From Coenobita brevimanus (taxonomy: Eukaryota > Arthropoda > Malacostraca > Decapoda > Coenobitidae), in the NCBI GenBank assembly GCA_032717465.1, contig CM064664.1, positions 2,576,969-2,640,968 of the forward strand: a stretch of 64,000 bases of DNA, written 5' to 3'. A program made the position numbers and the translations under genes. Below, piece by piece: positions 53,655 to 63,985 of the stretch (positions within the stretch are counted from its first letter, which is position 1; every line of letters begins with the position of its first letter). The notes beneath the pieces were generated by a model. The model did not search any database, was not told where the DNA came from, and saw only the letters and a program-made list of their open reading frames with translations.

Positions 53655-54434
53655 ATCATTTTTTCTACTTACATAATACATCTCCAATAACATTATACCA
53701 TTTTACATTTTATAGAACTGTTTTTACGTATTCACAGGCCTTTCAATAACATTTAGCGTAATGTTAGTGCTTATTTATGTAGTGAGTGAACTCGCTGTGA
53801 CTGTTGTTTCAACTCGCATTGTGTTTTTTCAACTTACATAATACTTTCCTAATAACATTATACACTTTTCCACTTTAGAGAACTGTTTTGAGATAGTTTC
53901 AGGCCTTACGATAATATTTAGCATAATAATAGCGCATAATAACACAGCGGGTGAAGTCGCTATGACTATTATTTCAACTTACAACCTATTTTTGTACTTA
54001 TATAATACTTCTCCACTAACATTACACATGTTTCCACTTTATATCATTGCTATCACATAATTGGAGACCTTACTATTCTACTGAGCGTCATATTATCGCA
54101 TATTTACACAGTGAGTGTTATCACGATAACATTTGTTTCAGCTTACACTAGTATTCAACTTATAAATTACTTTCCTACTAACATTACACCCTTTTCCACT
54201 TTATATCATTGCTAATCACATACTTACAGACCAGACTGTTCTACTGAGCATAATATTTTCACAGATTTACACAGTGGGTGTACTCGTGATATCAATTGTT
54301 ACAACTTACACTATTTTTCAACTTATACATTACTTTCCTGCTACATTACACCCGTTTCAACTTTATATAAAACTTATCACATACTGACTGGCCTTACCAT
54401 TATACTGAGCGTCATATCGCCATCCCACACAGTT
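53655..54434. repeat. 163-bp tandem repeat inside the piggyBac element
   Basis: Nearly five diverged copies. Anchors of the type caacttataya-ttac lie at about 53,666, 53,832, 53,995, 54,157 and 54,321, a spacing of 162-166 bases. Each unit also has acattacaccc-like, ccactttatatca-like and acacagtgrgtg-like blocks. The array abuts the transposase stop and fills the 3' untranslated part of the transposon. Confidence 0.82.
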
Positions 54435-54575
54435 TCAGTAGCGTAGGAAGTTATGATACTCTTTGAAACAGGGCTGAAGGCACAACGCAACATTGCACTC
54501 TGCACACTCGTACCTTGTGTCTTTTCTCTGAGTGGCTGGTCTGACTATTGAGTGCTTGCATACATGGCAGCGGCG
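54435..54575 (-). pseudogene. piggyBac cysteine-rich finger beyond a stop
   Basis: In the same frame as the transposase, directly after its TAG, 46 codons read RRCHVCKHSIVRPATQRKDT then RYECAECNVALCLQPCFKEY and HNF to TGA at 54,435-54,437. The C-x2-C ... C-x2-C ... C-x3-C-x4-H spacing is the cysteine-rich C-terminal domain of piggyBac transposases, which binds the element ends. The TAG therefore removes the DNA-binding finger, unless it is read through. Confidence 0.88.
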
Positions 54576-56747
54576 CTAGGGTTTACAACGGTTTGGTTGG
54601 GAAGGGATTGTGCTAGGGTAGTGGCGTCCTGCAAGGCGTAGGGGAGTCTGGGCAGCCATGGGGGTGCGTGTGCAGTATGTGGGCCTGTCCTGTGCGTACC
54701 TGGCGATAATTTCACGTGACAGCTCCCTCACAAACCCCTCAAAGGTCTCAGAGATTCCCGTTGTCTTGGCGTGGAGGTAGTGTGAGTTGAGGACCGTGAT
54801 GTCGAGCAAGTGGAAAAAGAGCTTTTTGTACCACTTCATCGTGGTCCTGGCACAGTCCACACTGGAAATCATGGAGTCTGACAGATCCACTTGCCTCATG
54901 TTCAGATTATAGTCAAGTACAGACTCAGGTTTCCAGACGTTGCACCTCCTCTTGCTACGGTGATCAACGAAGTCAGTGCGGTGCATCAGGGGGCTGTGTA
55001 CAGTCGATAGGAGGCAAACTTCCCTGTTGTGGTTCCACAGGGTGGCAAGGATGTTTTTTGCCTGGAGGAAAACCACCTCGTTCTTGTCAAGTTTCCTCCC
55101 TATCTTGACCATATGACGACGGTTTCTCTTTACTGTACCACAGACTCCGGTGTCGTGTTGGTGGAGGAACTGAGCGAGAAGAGGGCTAGTGTACCAGTTG
55201 TCCAGGCACAACACATGACCACGATGAAGGTACTCCTCTATCATTGTCTTCACCGCGGTCCCTGAGAGTCCAATGCTACGATCTTCTGTTATGTCTGTCT
55301 GTGCACCCGTGTACAAGACTATGTCTTGCACATAACCAGTCTTACAGTCACACATAACAAAGATCTTTAACCCAAAACGGTGTCTCTTGCTGGGTATGTA
55401 CTGGCGAAAGGAAATATTGCCTCTCCACAACACAAGACTCTCGTCTATGATGAGGTCTCTGTAAGGATAAAATGAGGAGCGGAACATTTCCCGTAGATGA
55501 TCAAATACAAGCCTAATTCTCCTCAGTTTATCAGTGTTATTAGCATTAGCTGGATCTTCTGCATCAAAAAAGTGGAGGCGGCCGAGAATCTGCTGAAATC
55601 TATTACGACTCATCACCTTTCCAAAGAAAGGTGTGATGGTCATTGGGTCAGTGGTCCAATATGCCGGTATTTGATTTTTCCTGACAACACCCATCAAGAG
55701 AACCAGGACAAAAAATAAGAACATCTCAGAAATTGTTACAGGATAGTCATACTGCTGGGAGTGCCTGCTAGCTGTACCCAGACGTTCAGTTTCACGGCGC
55801 CGTGTTCTTGAAAAGAGGTTTGTCTGCTCCACTATGCGCCCCACAAACGCCTCCCCAAAGAACAGGTGGAAGAAATCCACCCTAGTGGAACCCGCATGCA
55901 CACCTGGAGCCGTGCAACCAGACCACCACTTCTCTGTGAAAGGGTGAATGATGGGAGTAAAATTACTCCTATCTTCCCAGTTCCACGAGACACTACCGTC
56001 TCCAGCCTCATCCCCATCGTCGCCTTCGTCAGGGTCGGGAGGTGAGGGTGGTGGGGGAGGTTGGGGAGGTGGAGAGCGGCGCCCTTCATCACTCGCACTT
56101 CTCTTCCCTCTCCCTTTTCCTTTACCCTTTCCCTTCCCTTTCCTTCCTTTCCCCACATCCTGGGGCTGTGGGGAGGAAGTTTGGGAATATTGTGGAGCGA
56201 AAGACGTGCTGGGGAGCGGCTCCACCTCGTCTCCCCTATGCCTACGTACACCACGTGCTCGTGCTGCCTCCCTCACACCACTTTCCATTTCACCCCGCAC
56301 TCCCGCCACACCACTTTCCCTTTCACCCCGCACTCCCGCCACACCACTTTCACCTTCCCCAGACAAAACACAAGGACCATACCTGATTTGCCTTCTCGCC
56401 CCACCTTCTGATCCTTGTGGTGAGATTTTCTCCTTCCCCAACCACGGGGCAACATCACGTCCTAAGCTGCCGTCCTCGTCCTCGTCCTCATCAGAAGCTC
56501 TCTCTAGGGGATGGAGAGAGGTCCGTGCAGGTGTTTTGGGTGCAGGCTGGCCTTCCCTCGCCTTACGATACATAACATACCGCTTTTTCCGTGGCGAAGG
56601 GACCTCCTCATCACTGCTTGTTATTTCCTCCTCAGGCTGCACATAATCACGATCCTCCACATCGTCATCAAGTGGAGAATCACTATCTCCAGTGAAATCA
56701 TCCGGGGCAGATTGTATCTCATCGTCAGAGAGACCTTTACGCGCCAT
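54576..56747 (-). CDS. piggyBac-like transposase
   Basis: 723 codons. Residues 1-260 are acidic/low complexity, with tandem ESGVAGVRGE units (~133-158), a KGKGKG tract (~203-215) and a Pro-run. The DDE domain (PF13843-like) spans about 265-660: RVDFFHLFFGEAFVGRIVEQ, RNRFQQILGRLHFFD, IIDESLVLWRG (first Asp ~435), VLCLDNWYTSPLL (second Asp ~516), NMRQVDLSDSMIS (third Asp ~621) and the KWYKKLFFHLLD motif. It cuts and pastes DNA at TTAA. The start is the first Met (MARKGLSDDEIQ), a typical PGBD start. A TAG at 54,576-54,578 ends it before the zinc finger (next entry). Confidence 0.93.
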   Translation of the reverse strand: MARKGLSDDEIQSAPDDFTGDSDSPLDDDVEDRDYVQPEEEITSSDEEVPSPRKKRYVMYRKAREGQPAPKTPARTSLHPLERASDEDEDEDGSLGRDVAPWLGKEKISPQGSEGGARRQIRYGPCVLSGEGESGVAGVRGERESGVAGVRGEMESGVREAARARGVRRHRGDEVEPLPSTSFAPQYSQTSSPQPQDVGKGRKGKGKGKGKGRGKRSASDEGRRSPPPQPPPPPSPPDPDEGDDGDEAGDGSVSWNWEDRSNFTPIIHPFTEKWWSGCTAPGVHAGSTRVDFFHLFFGEAFVGRIVEQTNLFSRTRRRETERLGTASRHSQQYDYPVTISEMFLFFVLVLLMGVVRKNQIPAYWTTDPMTITPFFGKVMSRNRFQQILGRLHFFDAEDPANANNTDKLRRIRLVFDHLREMFRSSFYPYRDLIIDESLVLWRGNISFRQYIPSKRHRFGLKIFVMCDCKTGYVQDIVLYTGAQTDITEDRSIGLSGTAVKTMIEEYLHRGHVLCLDNWYTSPLLAQFLHQHDTGVCGTVKRNRRHMVKIGRKLDKNEVVFLQAKNILATLWNHNREVCLLSTVHSPLMHRTDFVDHRSKRRCNVWKPESVLDYNLNMRQVDLSDSMISSVDCARTTMKWYKKLFFHLLDITVLNSHYLHAKTTGISETFEGFVRELSREIIARYAQDRPTYCTRTPMAAQTPLRLAGRHYPSTIPSQPNRCKP

Positions 56748-57004
56748 GTCTGACCTGGGTCACTGCTAACAGGTGAGTGACCGAGACAAGGGTGCGCGCG
56801 GGTCACGCCAGGTCTGGGATGCTGCCCGCCTGGTGGCAGGTAGGGGAGGCTTGGGTAGGTGGGCGAATCGAAAATCTCGCGCGAATTTCGAAAATTGTGG
56901 AAATTATGGACTTTGCAATTGCAGCATGTTAAAGTACGTCGATGGGATTGGCAGTGACAAAACGTGAGGACATTAAAGAACGTCGACGGGACGCTGCGGG
57001 TTAA

Positions 57005-57330
57005 TTGGGTAATGGGCAGGACAGCTCGCCACATACATGTTAGGATACATTATTATCCCGAAAACATTCAGACGGGAAACAGAAACACCACAATGTGCAT
57101 ATGCCTAAGCTGTTAACAATACATATGTGCAGGGCAGTTACCAAGTGTGTGACATAAATGGCAATTTTTATCATACCATTTTTCATGCTAAGGGTAATGA
57201 CATTTATAGTGGAAGAAGAATATAAACAGTATTCAAACTAAGTGTCATATAAAACATGTTAAAATATGTTGGTTTGCCAACGTTAATGTACCATACAGGA
57301 AACCAAAAAGCATGAGTAAGATAAACTTGT
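57005..57330. other. Anonymous spacer
   Basis: AT-rich, no gene recognised. It lies between the piggyBac end and a MITE-like inverted repeat. Confidence 0.5.
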
Positions 57331-57660
57331 GCACTATACTGTTTGCGTTAGCCTGAGTCTCTTGTGCCCCGTCCCCTTCTGATGCCTCGCCCTCTTCCAG
57401 CTCTACTCGTTGCTGATTGCCTGAGATAATTATTCGTCTTACTGATAGAATAATGAGCCTTACCACGAAATAGTACCGTATTATTTACTTTTATTTTGAA
57501 TTTGCTTCTGTATGACAAAGGAAGCACTAAAATTTGCTAAATGAATAAAAATCAGTTTGAAAAGACTGTCTCAGAACTCCTATTCGGGCTGACGGGTGAG
57601 TGGGCAGGGCCAAGAGGGCGAGGCACAAGAGAATCAGGCTAACGCAAACAGTATAGTGTA
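57331..57660. mobile_element. MITE-like element with ~38-bp inverted repeats
   Basis: Ends are inverted copies: cactatactgtttgcgttag and cctgagtctcttgtgcc at the left; at the right the reverse complement differs by one base (g to t in cctgattctc). Similarity continues more weakly inward (ctcgccctctt). Length about 330 bp, no coding capacity. I could not identify a target-site duplication, so the superfamily is open. Confidence 0.65.
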
Positions 57661-57915
57661 CGTAATGGAATACATATATAATAAATACATACATACATCT
57701 ACTATACAGTGTTACCTTCCTATCTATATGCTTACCTCTCTATCTATCATCTAACTATGTCTATCTGTATCTGCATCTATCTATCTATATGTCTGTCTAT
57801 CTGCGAATAAATCACTTAATAACACGCAATTCATAAATATGCTAATACTCACAGGGAAAGAGGAAATACGAAATATTCCATGACCTGGGGCTCTTTCGTG
57901 TTTCCTTTTCTCTGT

Positions 57916-57918
<3 letters not shown>
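57661..57918. other. Anonymous spacer with TATC-type repeats
   Basis: Short tracts of ctatctatctg-type repeats at 57,717-57,800. Nothing else recognised. Confidence 0.6.
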
Positions 57919-57961
<43 letters not shown>

Positions 57962-57990
57962 CACATATATATATATATATATATATATAG

Positions 57991-58030
<40 letters not shown>
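57919..58030. repeat. TC, TA and GA microsatellites
   Basis: About 19 TC units, a TA run (57,963-57,988) and about 18 GA units, directly before the GAT-type 3' end of a SINE-1 copy. Minus-strand frames across it are artefacts. Confidence 0.95.
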
Positions 58031-58032
<2 letters not shown>

Positions 58033-58432
58033 ATCATCATCATCATCATCAGCCGTTTGAGTGTCCTCTGCAGGACCGGCCTATCCCTACCGAACTGGGG
58101 ACGATACAGCCAATGTATCTTTACCCAGTGTCTTAGGCTGTCTGGTAGAGATTGAATGTAGGGTGAGTAGTGCTTGTAAGTGTAACTGTAGTGTTGGAGT
58201 GGCTTTGGATGTGTGTTTAGTCTGTGAACCAAGTGTAATCGGCCCGCACAAGCCAACTTGGTGCAAGCATACTTTATAGTACGTGACACTGGTTCAACCA
58301 CAGCACTTCTGATGTCCGCCAAAGCAGTACGTGGCCAGAAGAACGCTCCCTGAGTTTATTACCCTGGCAGGGCACGAACCCTCGTTCTTCAGTGTAAAAA
58401 AATGCGCACTTTACCACTGTACCACAGAGGTT

Positions 58433-58437
<5 letters not shown>
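58031..58437 (-). mobile_element. tRNA-derived SINE (SINE-1), uninterrupted copy
   Basis: Minus-strand SINE of ~407 bp. The tRNA-like head at 58,437-58,370 has the A-box-like tggtacagtgg and B-box-like gggttcgtgccc, followed by a body collinear with 14,985-15,245 and 16,384-16,460, and a (GAT)n tail (tcatcatcatcatcatca on the plus strand). Being whole, it defines the element and proves that LINE J2 split the other copy. A TA microsatellite lies immediately upstream of the head, as in copy 1. Confidence 0.82.
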
Positions 58438-58493
<56 letters not shown>

Positions 58494-58494
58494 A
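58438..58494. repeat. TA and CA microsatellite
   Basis: About 21 TA units then seven CA units between SINE-1 and the Tigger-like transposon. Confidence 0.95.
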
Positions 58495-58851
58495 ACAGTA
58501 ATCTCTCTAATATCCGAACGCCCAATATCCGAACATCCCCACTAACCGGACATAATCGTCCCAGAATCCAATATCCCCAAAATGGTCTGAAAACCGCAAA
58601 AAATTAAAAAAAATACCAAATTTTTCCCGCCTGTAATTTGAACTTGGCGTGCAGACCGCGGGACAGCTTTGTTGTGGCGCGTCATTCCTCCGACGTCCGA
58701 TAGAGCACCCCTGCATCCTCCCCACTTTCTGCCTGTCTCTCATCGCGAGTGAACGCTCGTCATCATGGCTGTCCACATGCTCGCTTTTGTGGTGGTGCCT
58801 TACCTGCTGCAGGCACTCCTGCTGCTCTTGTGCCTCTTATTAGTGTGTGTG

Positions 58852-60753
58852 ATGATGGCCCCACCGCCTGAGAAGAGGAAGAGAGTGGTGTTGACTCTGG
58901 AGAAGAAATGGGAGATATTGGAGAAAGTAGATGCGAGGTGGTCTTCTTCCCGCATCCTCCGCGAGTTCAACCTGGCCTGATCTACTTTGTTCGATATCAA
59001 GAGATCCAAAGACAAACTCATGCAGTACACGGCTGACTTCTCGTCGAGAAGCAAATGCAACATGGAGAGGAAGGTGATGTTTACTCCCAAGTTTGCTGAA
59101 GTCGACCACTCCACGTTGATTTGGTATCAACAGCAACGTGCTGCTGGTGTGATGGTACGTGGTACGGAGCTGAAGGCTGCTGCTGAAAAGTTCGCCAGGC
59201 TTCACAATGCCCTAGACTTCAAGGCATCCGAGGGTTGGCTCTTCGCGTTCAAGTTACGGCATGGCCTTACCAACCGTAAAGCTCATGGCGAAGCTTTGGA
59301 TGCTAATGAGGATGGAGTTGACGAGTTTCGGCACAAGGTGAAGGGCTTGATTGACAGAGAGGGCCTCAATCTCGGTCAAGTCTACAATGCTGACGAAACT
59401 GGTTTATTCTATCGCTCTTTGCCAACAAACACTCTAGCCGAAGAGATGGAGAAGCGTGTACCTGGCCGCAAGCTCTCCAAGCAACGGATATCTGCTTTGT
59501 GTTGTGTCAATGCTAATGGCATGCACTGGCTTAAGCCCATTATTGTTGGCCGTGCAAAGGAGCCTCGGTGTCTTCGTGGGGTGATGGATGTCCTTCCTGT
59601 CGTCTGGTACCATTCTTTGAAGGCATGGTTTACAGCCCAGATCTTCAAAGACTGGTTCCACCACCACTTCGTCAAGGAGGTCATACATTACCAGACGAAG
59701 ACACTGGGAATCCCTCGCGACCAGGTAAAGGCCCTCCTTCTCCTCGACAATGCACCTGCCCATCCGTGCAACAAGGAGTTGGTGGCTGAGAATGGCCGGA
59801 TTAGGTGCATGTTTCTGCCACCTAATACGACTGCTCTCATCCAACCAATGGACCAAGGAGTGATCGTGGCAACAAAGCGCCTATACCAAAGGAAGTTCCT
59901 GGACGAGGTGATGGTTGTTCTCGAGGACGAGGATGAGTGCAGGGAGGGACGGGACACATGAGGCCAGCGGACTTTGGAAAACCTTCACCGCTACAACATC
60001 AAGTCTGCAATATACAACTGGAACAGTGCATGGAAGGAAGTCCCCATCAAGACTCTAGAAAATGGTTGGTCTCGTCTGCTTCTCGGAACGAATGTGGAGT
60101 ACGATTTCCTAGATTTTGACATGGATGACTTCCATGCACGTCTACGTACGCATGGCGACGATACTGATGTGGATGATGTGCATGAGTGGTTGGATGACGA
60201 CGGGGGCGATCCTGGGTATCAGACATTGTCTGATATCGAGATCGCATCTTCAGTTGCAGGTGTCAGTACCCAGCTTGAAGATTCCGATGAGGATGGTGAC
60301 GATGATGCAGACTCCTCTCGGCGTGACACTACTCCAGCCATCCCCAAGCTGAGTGCACTCTGGGAACACCTAGAGTTCGTTCTCGACTACCTGGAACACC
60401 CGAACTGCAACAGGGAGATGGGGCCCTTGGGACTTGTGGAGGAAGTGCGTGCTTTCAGGCAGCGCATCATCAATCGTCAGAATCGTCGTTCCTTGCGTCA
60501 ATCAACCGTTGACAGTTTTTTCAGGCCCGTGACCCCCGCTGTGCCCAGCCCTGGCTCCACTCCGTTGCCTCCCCAAGACAGGCCCTCATGCTCCAAGCCA
60601 CAGCCCAGCACATCAGCCATGGTGGAGTCACTGCTCGACGTGAGTTTGCGTCTATCTTCAGAGTCGTCTGCAGTGGGTACGCCATCACCACGACCCAGCG
60701 ACGCACCCGTAGGTCGCCTGCCAGTGATACTCTCGGACTCTGACAGTGATTAA
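58852..60753 (+). pseudogene. Tigger-like transposase with two in-frame TGA codons
   Basis: A single reading frame of 633 codons interrupted only by TGA at 58,978-58,980 and 59,959-59,961. Start at the MM pair (MMAPPPEKRKRVVLTLEKKW); an upstream Met at 58,765 would add an unlikely hydrophobic leader. Order: CENP-B N-terminal HTH (KRKRVVLTLEKKWEILEKV ... FDIKRSKDKLMQY), second HTH (LKAAAEKFARLHNALDFKAS), then the DDE domain: VYNADETGLFYRSLP, VKALLLLDNAPAHPC, LIQPMDQGVIVATKR, i.e. the three Asp. The C-terminus is acidic (DSDEDGDDDAD) and ends LSDSDSD. Both TGA could come from CGA by CpG decay. Homologous to jerky/Tigger proteins. Confidence 0.92.
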
Positions 60754-61138
60754 ACAGCAAGAACCTCTCCACTAGACCACACGGGAATTTACAGTGTTGC
60801 GCAGTGAAAAAAACAGTGCGTTGTGTTAAGGATTTACAGTTGTGAGTGAAAAGACAATTTTTGAACTAAATTTAACGTAAATAGACTTGTTTGTTTTTGC
60901 TTTAGAAAATGGTTAGAAGAGTGGGAAAAGTTAAAGTGCAGAGTGCAACACTTAGTAAGTTACAATGGAGCACAAGTTAGACAAGAGTGCGCACTGTGAA
61001 GAGAACAGACTTCTGAGTGCGACTGACTAAGTTCAGTGCAAGACTTCATGAACAGTGTACTGCAAGTGCTTCAGGAAATCCTTCTTACTGTCAGAGTCTG
61101 AGAGGAAGCGGTTATTCATCGAGATGGCCATGGACATG

Positions 61139-61530
61139 CTGTAAGTAGGCAGAATGTTTCATACTGTACTTTTTTCCATACTATACTTACCTCAAACACC
61201 TCATTTCACTCTTTAATGTCCTTTATTGGTGTGAATAGGGCGTTAGGAGCTATGCATGTGCAGTAGGAAGGTGTTTTTCTGAGTTAGGCTAGGTTAGGGT
61301 CCATAAGTACCAGTCCAGGAGCCAGGGACTTGTAAGTACCCAGAATGTTGAATATTGTATGAACCTACCTCAAAAACCTCATTTTATGCTTCTTTTGCAT
61401 TTATTTCAGTCTTTTATGTCCCTTATTGGTGTGATTTGGGTCTTAAATATGTGCTATGCATGTCCAGAGGGAGTTGTATAGGTGCTTCTCTGAGTTACGG
61501 TCCATAGGTACAAGTCCATAAGCTGGAGCC
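61139..61530. repeat. ~190-bp tandem duplication in Tigger 3' region
   Basis: Two diverged copies: each has gtaagta(g/c)(c/g)cagaatgtt, acctcaaa(c/a)acctcat, cttattggtgtgaat/tt, gctatgcatg and ttctgagtta followed by ggtccata. The second copy has an extra insertion after tcattttatgc. Confidence 0.75.
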
Positions 61531-61598
61531 CAATATCTGGACAGGACCACTATCCGGACCTGCCTATGGCTCTGTTACGTCGGATACTGGAGAGATTA

Positions 61599-61745
<147 letters not shown>

Positions 61746-61749
61746 TGTT

Positions 61750-63112
61750 TCATTCAGGAGTAAACATGTTAAGCTGGGGGTTAGATGACTGATACATATC
61801 CAAGCGACCTTTACAGGTTAGTACTGTATTACAATTTAGTACACTGGAGGGCAATTTGTTCCATATCTTTACAACTCTATTAAAGAACAAATTCTTAGAT
61901 TCAAGCGAATGGAATGGTTTTACCAATTGTTTTATGCCCATTGCCTCTAGTATAATTTGAGTGATCAACTGGGAAGTGTTTATCGACAGCCATGTTATCA
62001 CGTCCTTTGAATATCTTGAATACTTGAGTTAAATCTCCTCATTCCCTCCGTTTGGTTAAGGTAAAGAGATTCGGGGCTTATAAATGTTCCTCATTTGGTT
62101 TATTTCTCAGTCTAGGTATCATCTTTGTCATCCTTCCCTGCACTCTTTCAAGTTTCTCCATATCCCTTTTATAATACAGTGACTAAAAGTGCATGAAATA
62201 CTCCAAGTGCAGGTGTACTAAGGAATTATACAGTGTGAGGACGATATTATCAGATTTGTATTCAAATGTTCTACCTATGAATCCAACCAATTTATTGGCT
62301 TTTTTCACAGTTTCTGTACATTATTTTTTGTTTGTTTTTCAAATCGTTTGTTATTATAACTCCTAAGTCTTTTTCATGGTTTATCCGATCACGCCGAACA
62401 TTATTCATTTTATAACTAGCTCTTACATTTTTACTGCCAATATTTAGCACTTCACATTTATTCATACTGAAATCCATTTGCCATGCTTGGACTCCGTTAA
62501 ACGATTGATCTAGGTCTCTCTGAACTGCCTACCTATGTAATGCTGTATCTGCTCTGGTACCTATTTTAGTATCGTCAGCAAATTTCGAAATCTTACAGCA
62601 TAATCCTTCATCAGTATTATTTACATATTGTCACCCTCATTAAAAACAAAAAATGCCTGAGTCATTTTTTTCAACTTTTCGGGAAATCGAGAAAAAAACT
62701 GTCTCATTTTCGTAGTTTTCAATGACTCAGGCAAACTTGAGGTGCTTTTTAGACCACCCACACCCTAGACCCGGCATAGGCAGCTATACCAATAGGTGCG
62801 CCACATGATGAAGAATTGATTTAGACAAAAATCCAGAAATCGCCGAAAAAATGACTGGCAATTTTTTGAGGATGACGATACTAATAAAAAAAGAAAAGAA
62901 AAAGAAAAAGATTACGACATAACACTGAACCTTGCGGCACTCCACTCGTAACGTTTATTAAGTCTGACTCTTTCCATGTATGACACATCTTTCCTTTCGT
63001 CAGGTGAGCCAATCTTCTACCCACCCGAGAACACTGCCGATGAAACCATGTGCCTTTAGCTTCTGACGGAGTCTTTTGTGTGGAACTTTGTCAAAAGCCT
63101 TTTGAAAATCTA
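61750..63112 (-). mobile_element. CR1-like LINE remnant (CR1-D), split by a MITE
   Basis: Degraded minus-strand CR1. Pieces: C-terminus 61,750-62,001 (FFNRVVKIWNKLPSSVLNCN), RT thumb at ~62,292-62,477 (FSMNKCEVLNIGSKNVRASY, HEKDLGVIITNDLK), RT palm at 62,540-62,627 (SKFADDTKI-like) and AFDKVPHKRLRQKLKAHGF at 63,050-63,105. A 251-bp MITE at 62,628-62,878 interrupts it. Many stops. Confidence 0.82.
62628..62878. mobile_element. Tc1/mariner-type MITE in CR1-D
   Basis: 251-bp non-coding insert flanked by TA at 62,626-62,627 and 62,879-62,880. Inverted ends: ttgtcaccctcattaaaaa at the left and reversed tcgtcatcctcaaaaaattg at the right, followed inward by tgcctgagtcatttttttc and tgccagtcattttttc. 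CR1 similarity resumes on both sides. Confidence 0.75.
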
Positions 63113-63600
63113 CTCCCACTTTCACTCCTGTCATCTTCTACCTTTGCTTCAGTCTACTCCTACCTTCAACCCTGTCTACTCTTACATTCACTCGATCCTC
63201 TCTACTCTTACGTTCACATTTATCTACTCCCATCTTCACTCCTATACACTCCCACCTTCACCCCTGTCTACTTTTACCATCATCCCTTGTCTGCTCTTAC
63301 CTTCACCCTTGTCTACTCTTACCTTCACTCCTATCTACCCCTACCTTAACTTCTGTCTACCACTATCACTCATGTCTACACCCACCTTCACATCTGTCAA
63401 CTCTTACCTTCTGTCCTATCTACTCCCGTCTTCACTCTTATCTACACCGACTTTCACTCCTGTCTACTCCTGCCTTCATCCCTATCTACCCATACCTTCA
63501 CTCCTGTCTACTCTTACCTTTACTCCTGTCTACTCATACTTTCACTCCTATCTACTTACACCTTCACTATTGTTTACTCCCTTCATTCCGATCTATGTTC
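63112..63600. repeat. Degenerate ~21-bp minisatellite
   Basis: About 23 imperfect units of the type ctactcctaccttcactcctgt. Frames over it (Leu/Ser/Thr/Pro-rich) are artefacts. The same unit appears inverted at 63,890-63,985. Confidence 0.9.
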
Positions 63601-63613
63601 TTGGCCAATGGTG

Positions 63614-63890
63614 ACTACTGAGAGGTTATATCCCCTGATTTGTTACAAGAGACTACCACTAGAATACGATGCTAGTCACGAAGAAGTGAGATGGAAAGGA
63701 TGATCTTGTTTTCCTAGTGACCTACGCACCTCACTGTGTATGCTTGACGGAAATTCGTAATCTTGCATTTTATGCCGCTTAGGTCAATGAGAGAACAAGA
63801 TTATCGTTTCCATCGCACTTCTTCGTGACTAGCATCGTATTCTAGTGCATGATAATCTCTCGTTACACCTCAGGGATAGAACCTGAGAGT
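63614..63890. repeat. Imperfect palindrome
   Basis: Left arm 63,614-63,710 and right arm 63,792-63,890 are inverted copies. The core ctagaatacgatgctagtca recurs reversed as tgactagcatcgtattctag, and the outer parts (gttatatcccctgatttgtt against reversed gttctatccctgaggtgtaa) match less well. The loop is about 80 bases. With minisatellite on both sides in opposite directions it is part of a larger inverted duplication. Confidence 0.82.
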
Positions 63891-63985
63891 AAACAGGAGT
63901 GAAAGTAGAAGTACCAGATAGTAGTGAAGGTATGAGTAGACAGTAGTGAAGGTATGAGTAGACAGTAGTGAAGGTAAGAGCAGCC
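63890..63985. repeat. Minisatellite, inverted copy
   Basis: Units of agtagtgaaggtatgagtag + ac, which are the reverse complement of the 63,112-63,600 unit. At least four units before the window ends. Confidence 0.85.

Larger units (their letters stand above)
53239..57000 (-). mobile_element. Near-complete piggyBac-like transposon
   Basis: 3.76 kb element on the minus strand. The right end reads (reversed) cccgcagcgtcccgtcgacg next to TTAA at 57,001-57,004. The left end is cccaccccgtcccgacc after ATAA (53,235-53,238), probably a mutated TTAA. The ends are imperfect inverted repeats. Contents on the element strand: ~250 bp leader, transposase (56,747 to 54,576, with the C-terminal finger to 54,435), a ~780 bp tandem repeat, and the 3' end. 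It is the likely parent of the pBN derivatives. Confidence 0.85.

Noticed and set aside
56042..56646. Long plus-strand frames over the piggyBac N-terminus
   Set aside because: They are antisense to the low-complexity N-terminal part of the transposase.
63050..63614. Plus-strand 178-codon Ser/Thr/Leu/Pro-rich frame
   Set aside because: It covers a 21-bp minisatellite. The frame is open only because the unit length is divisible by three.
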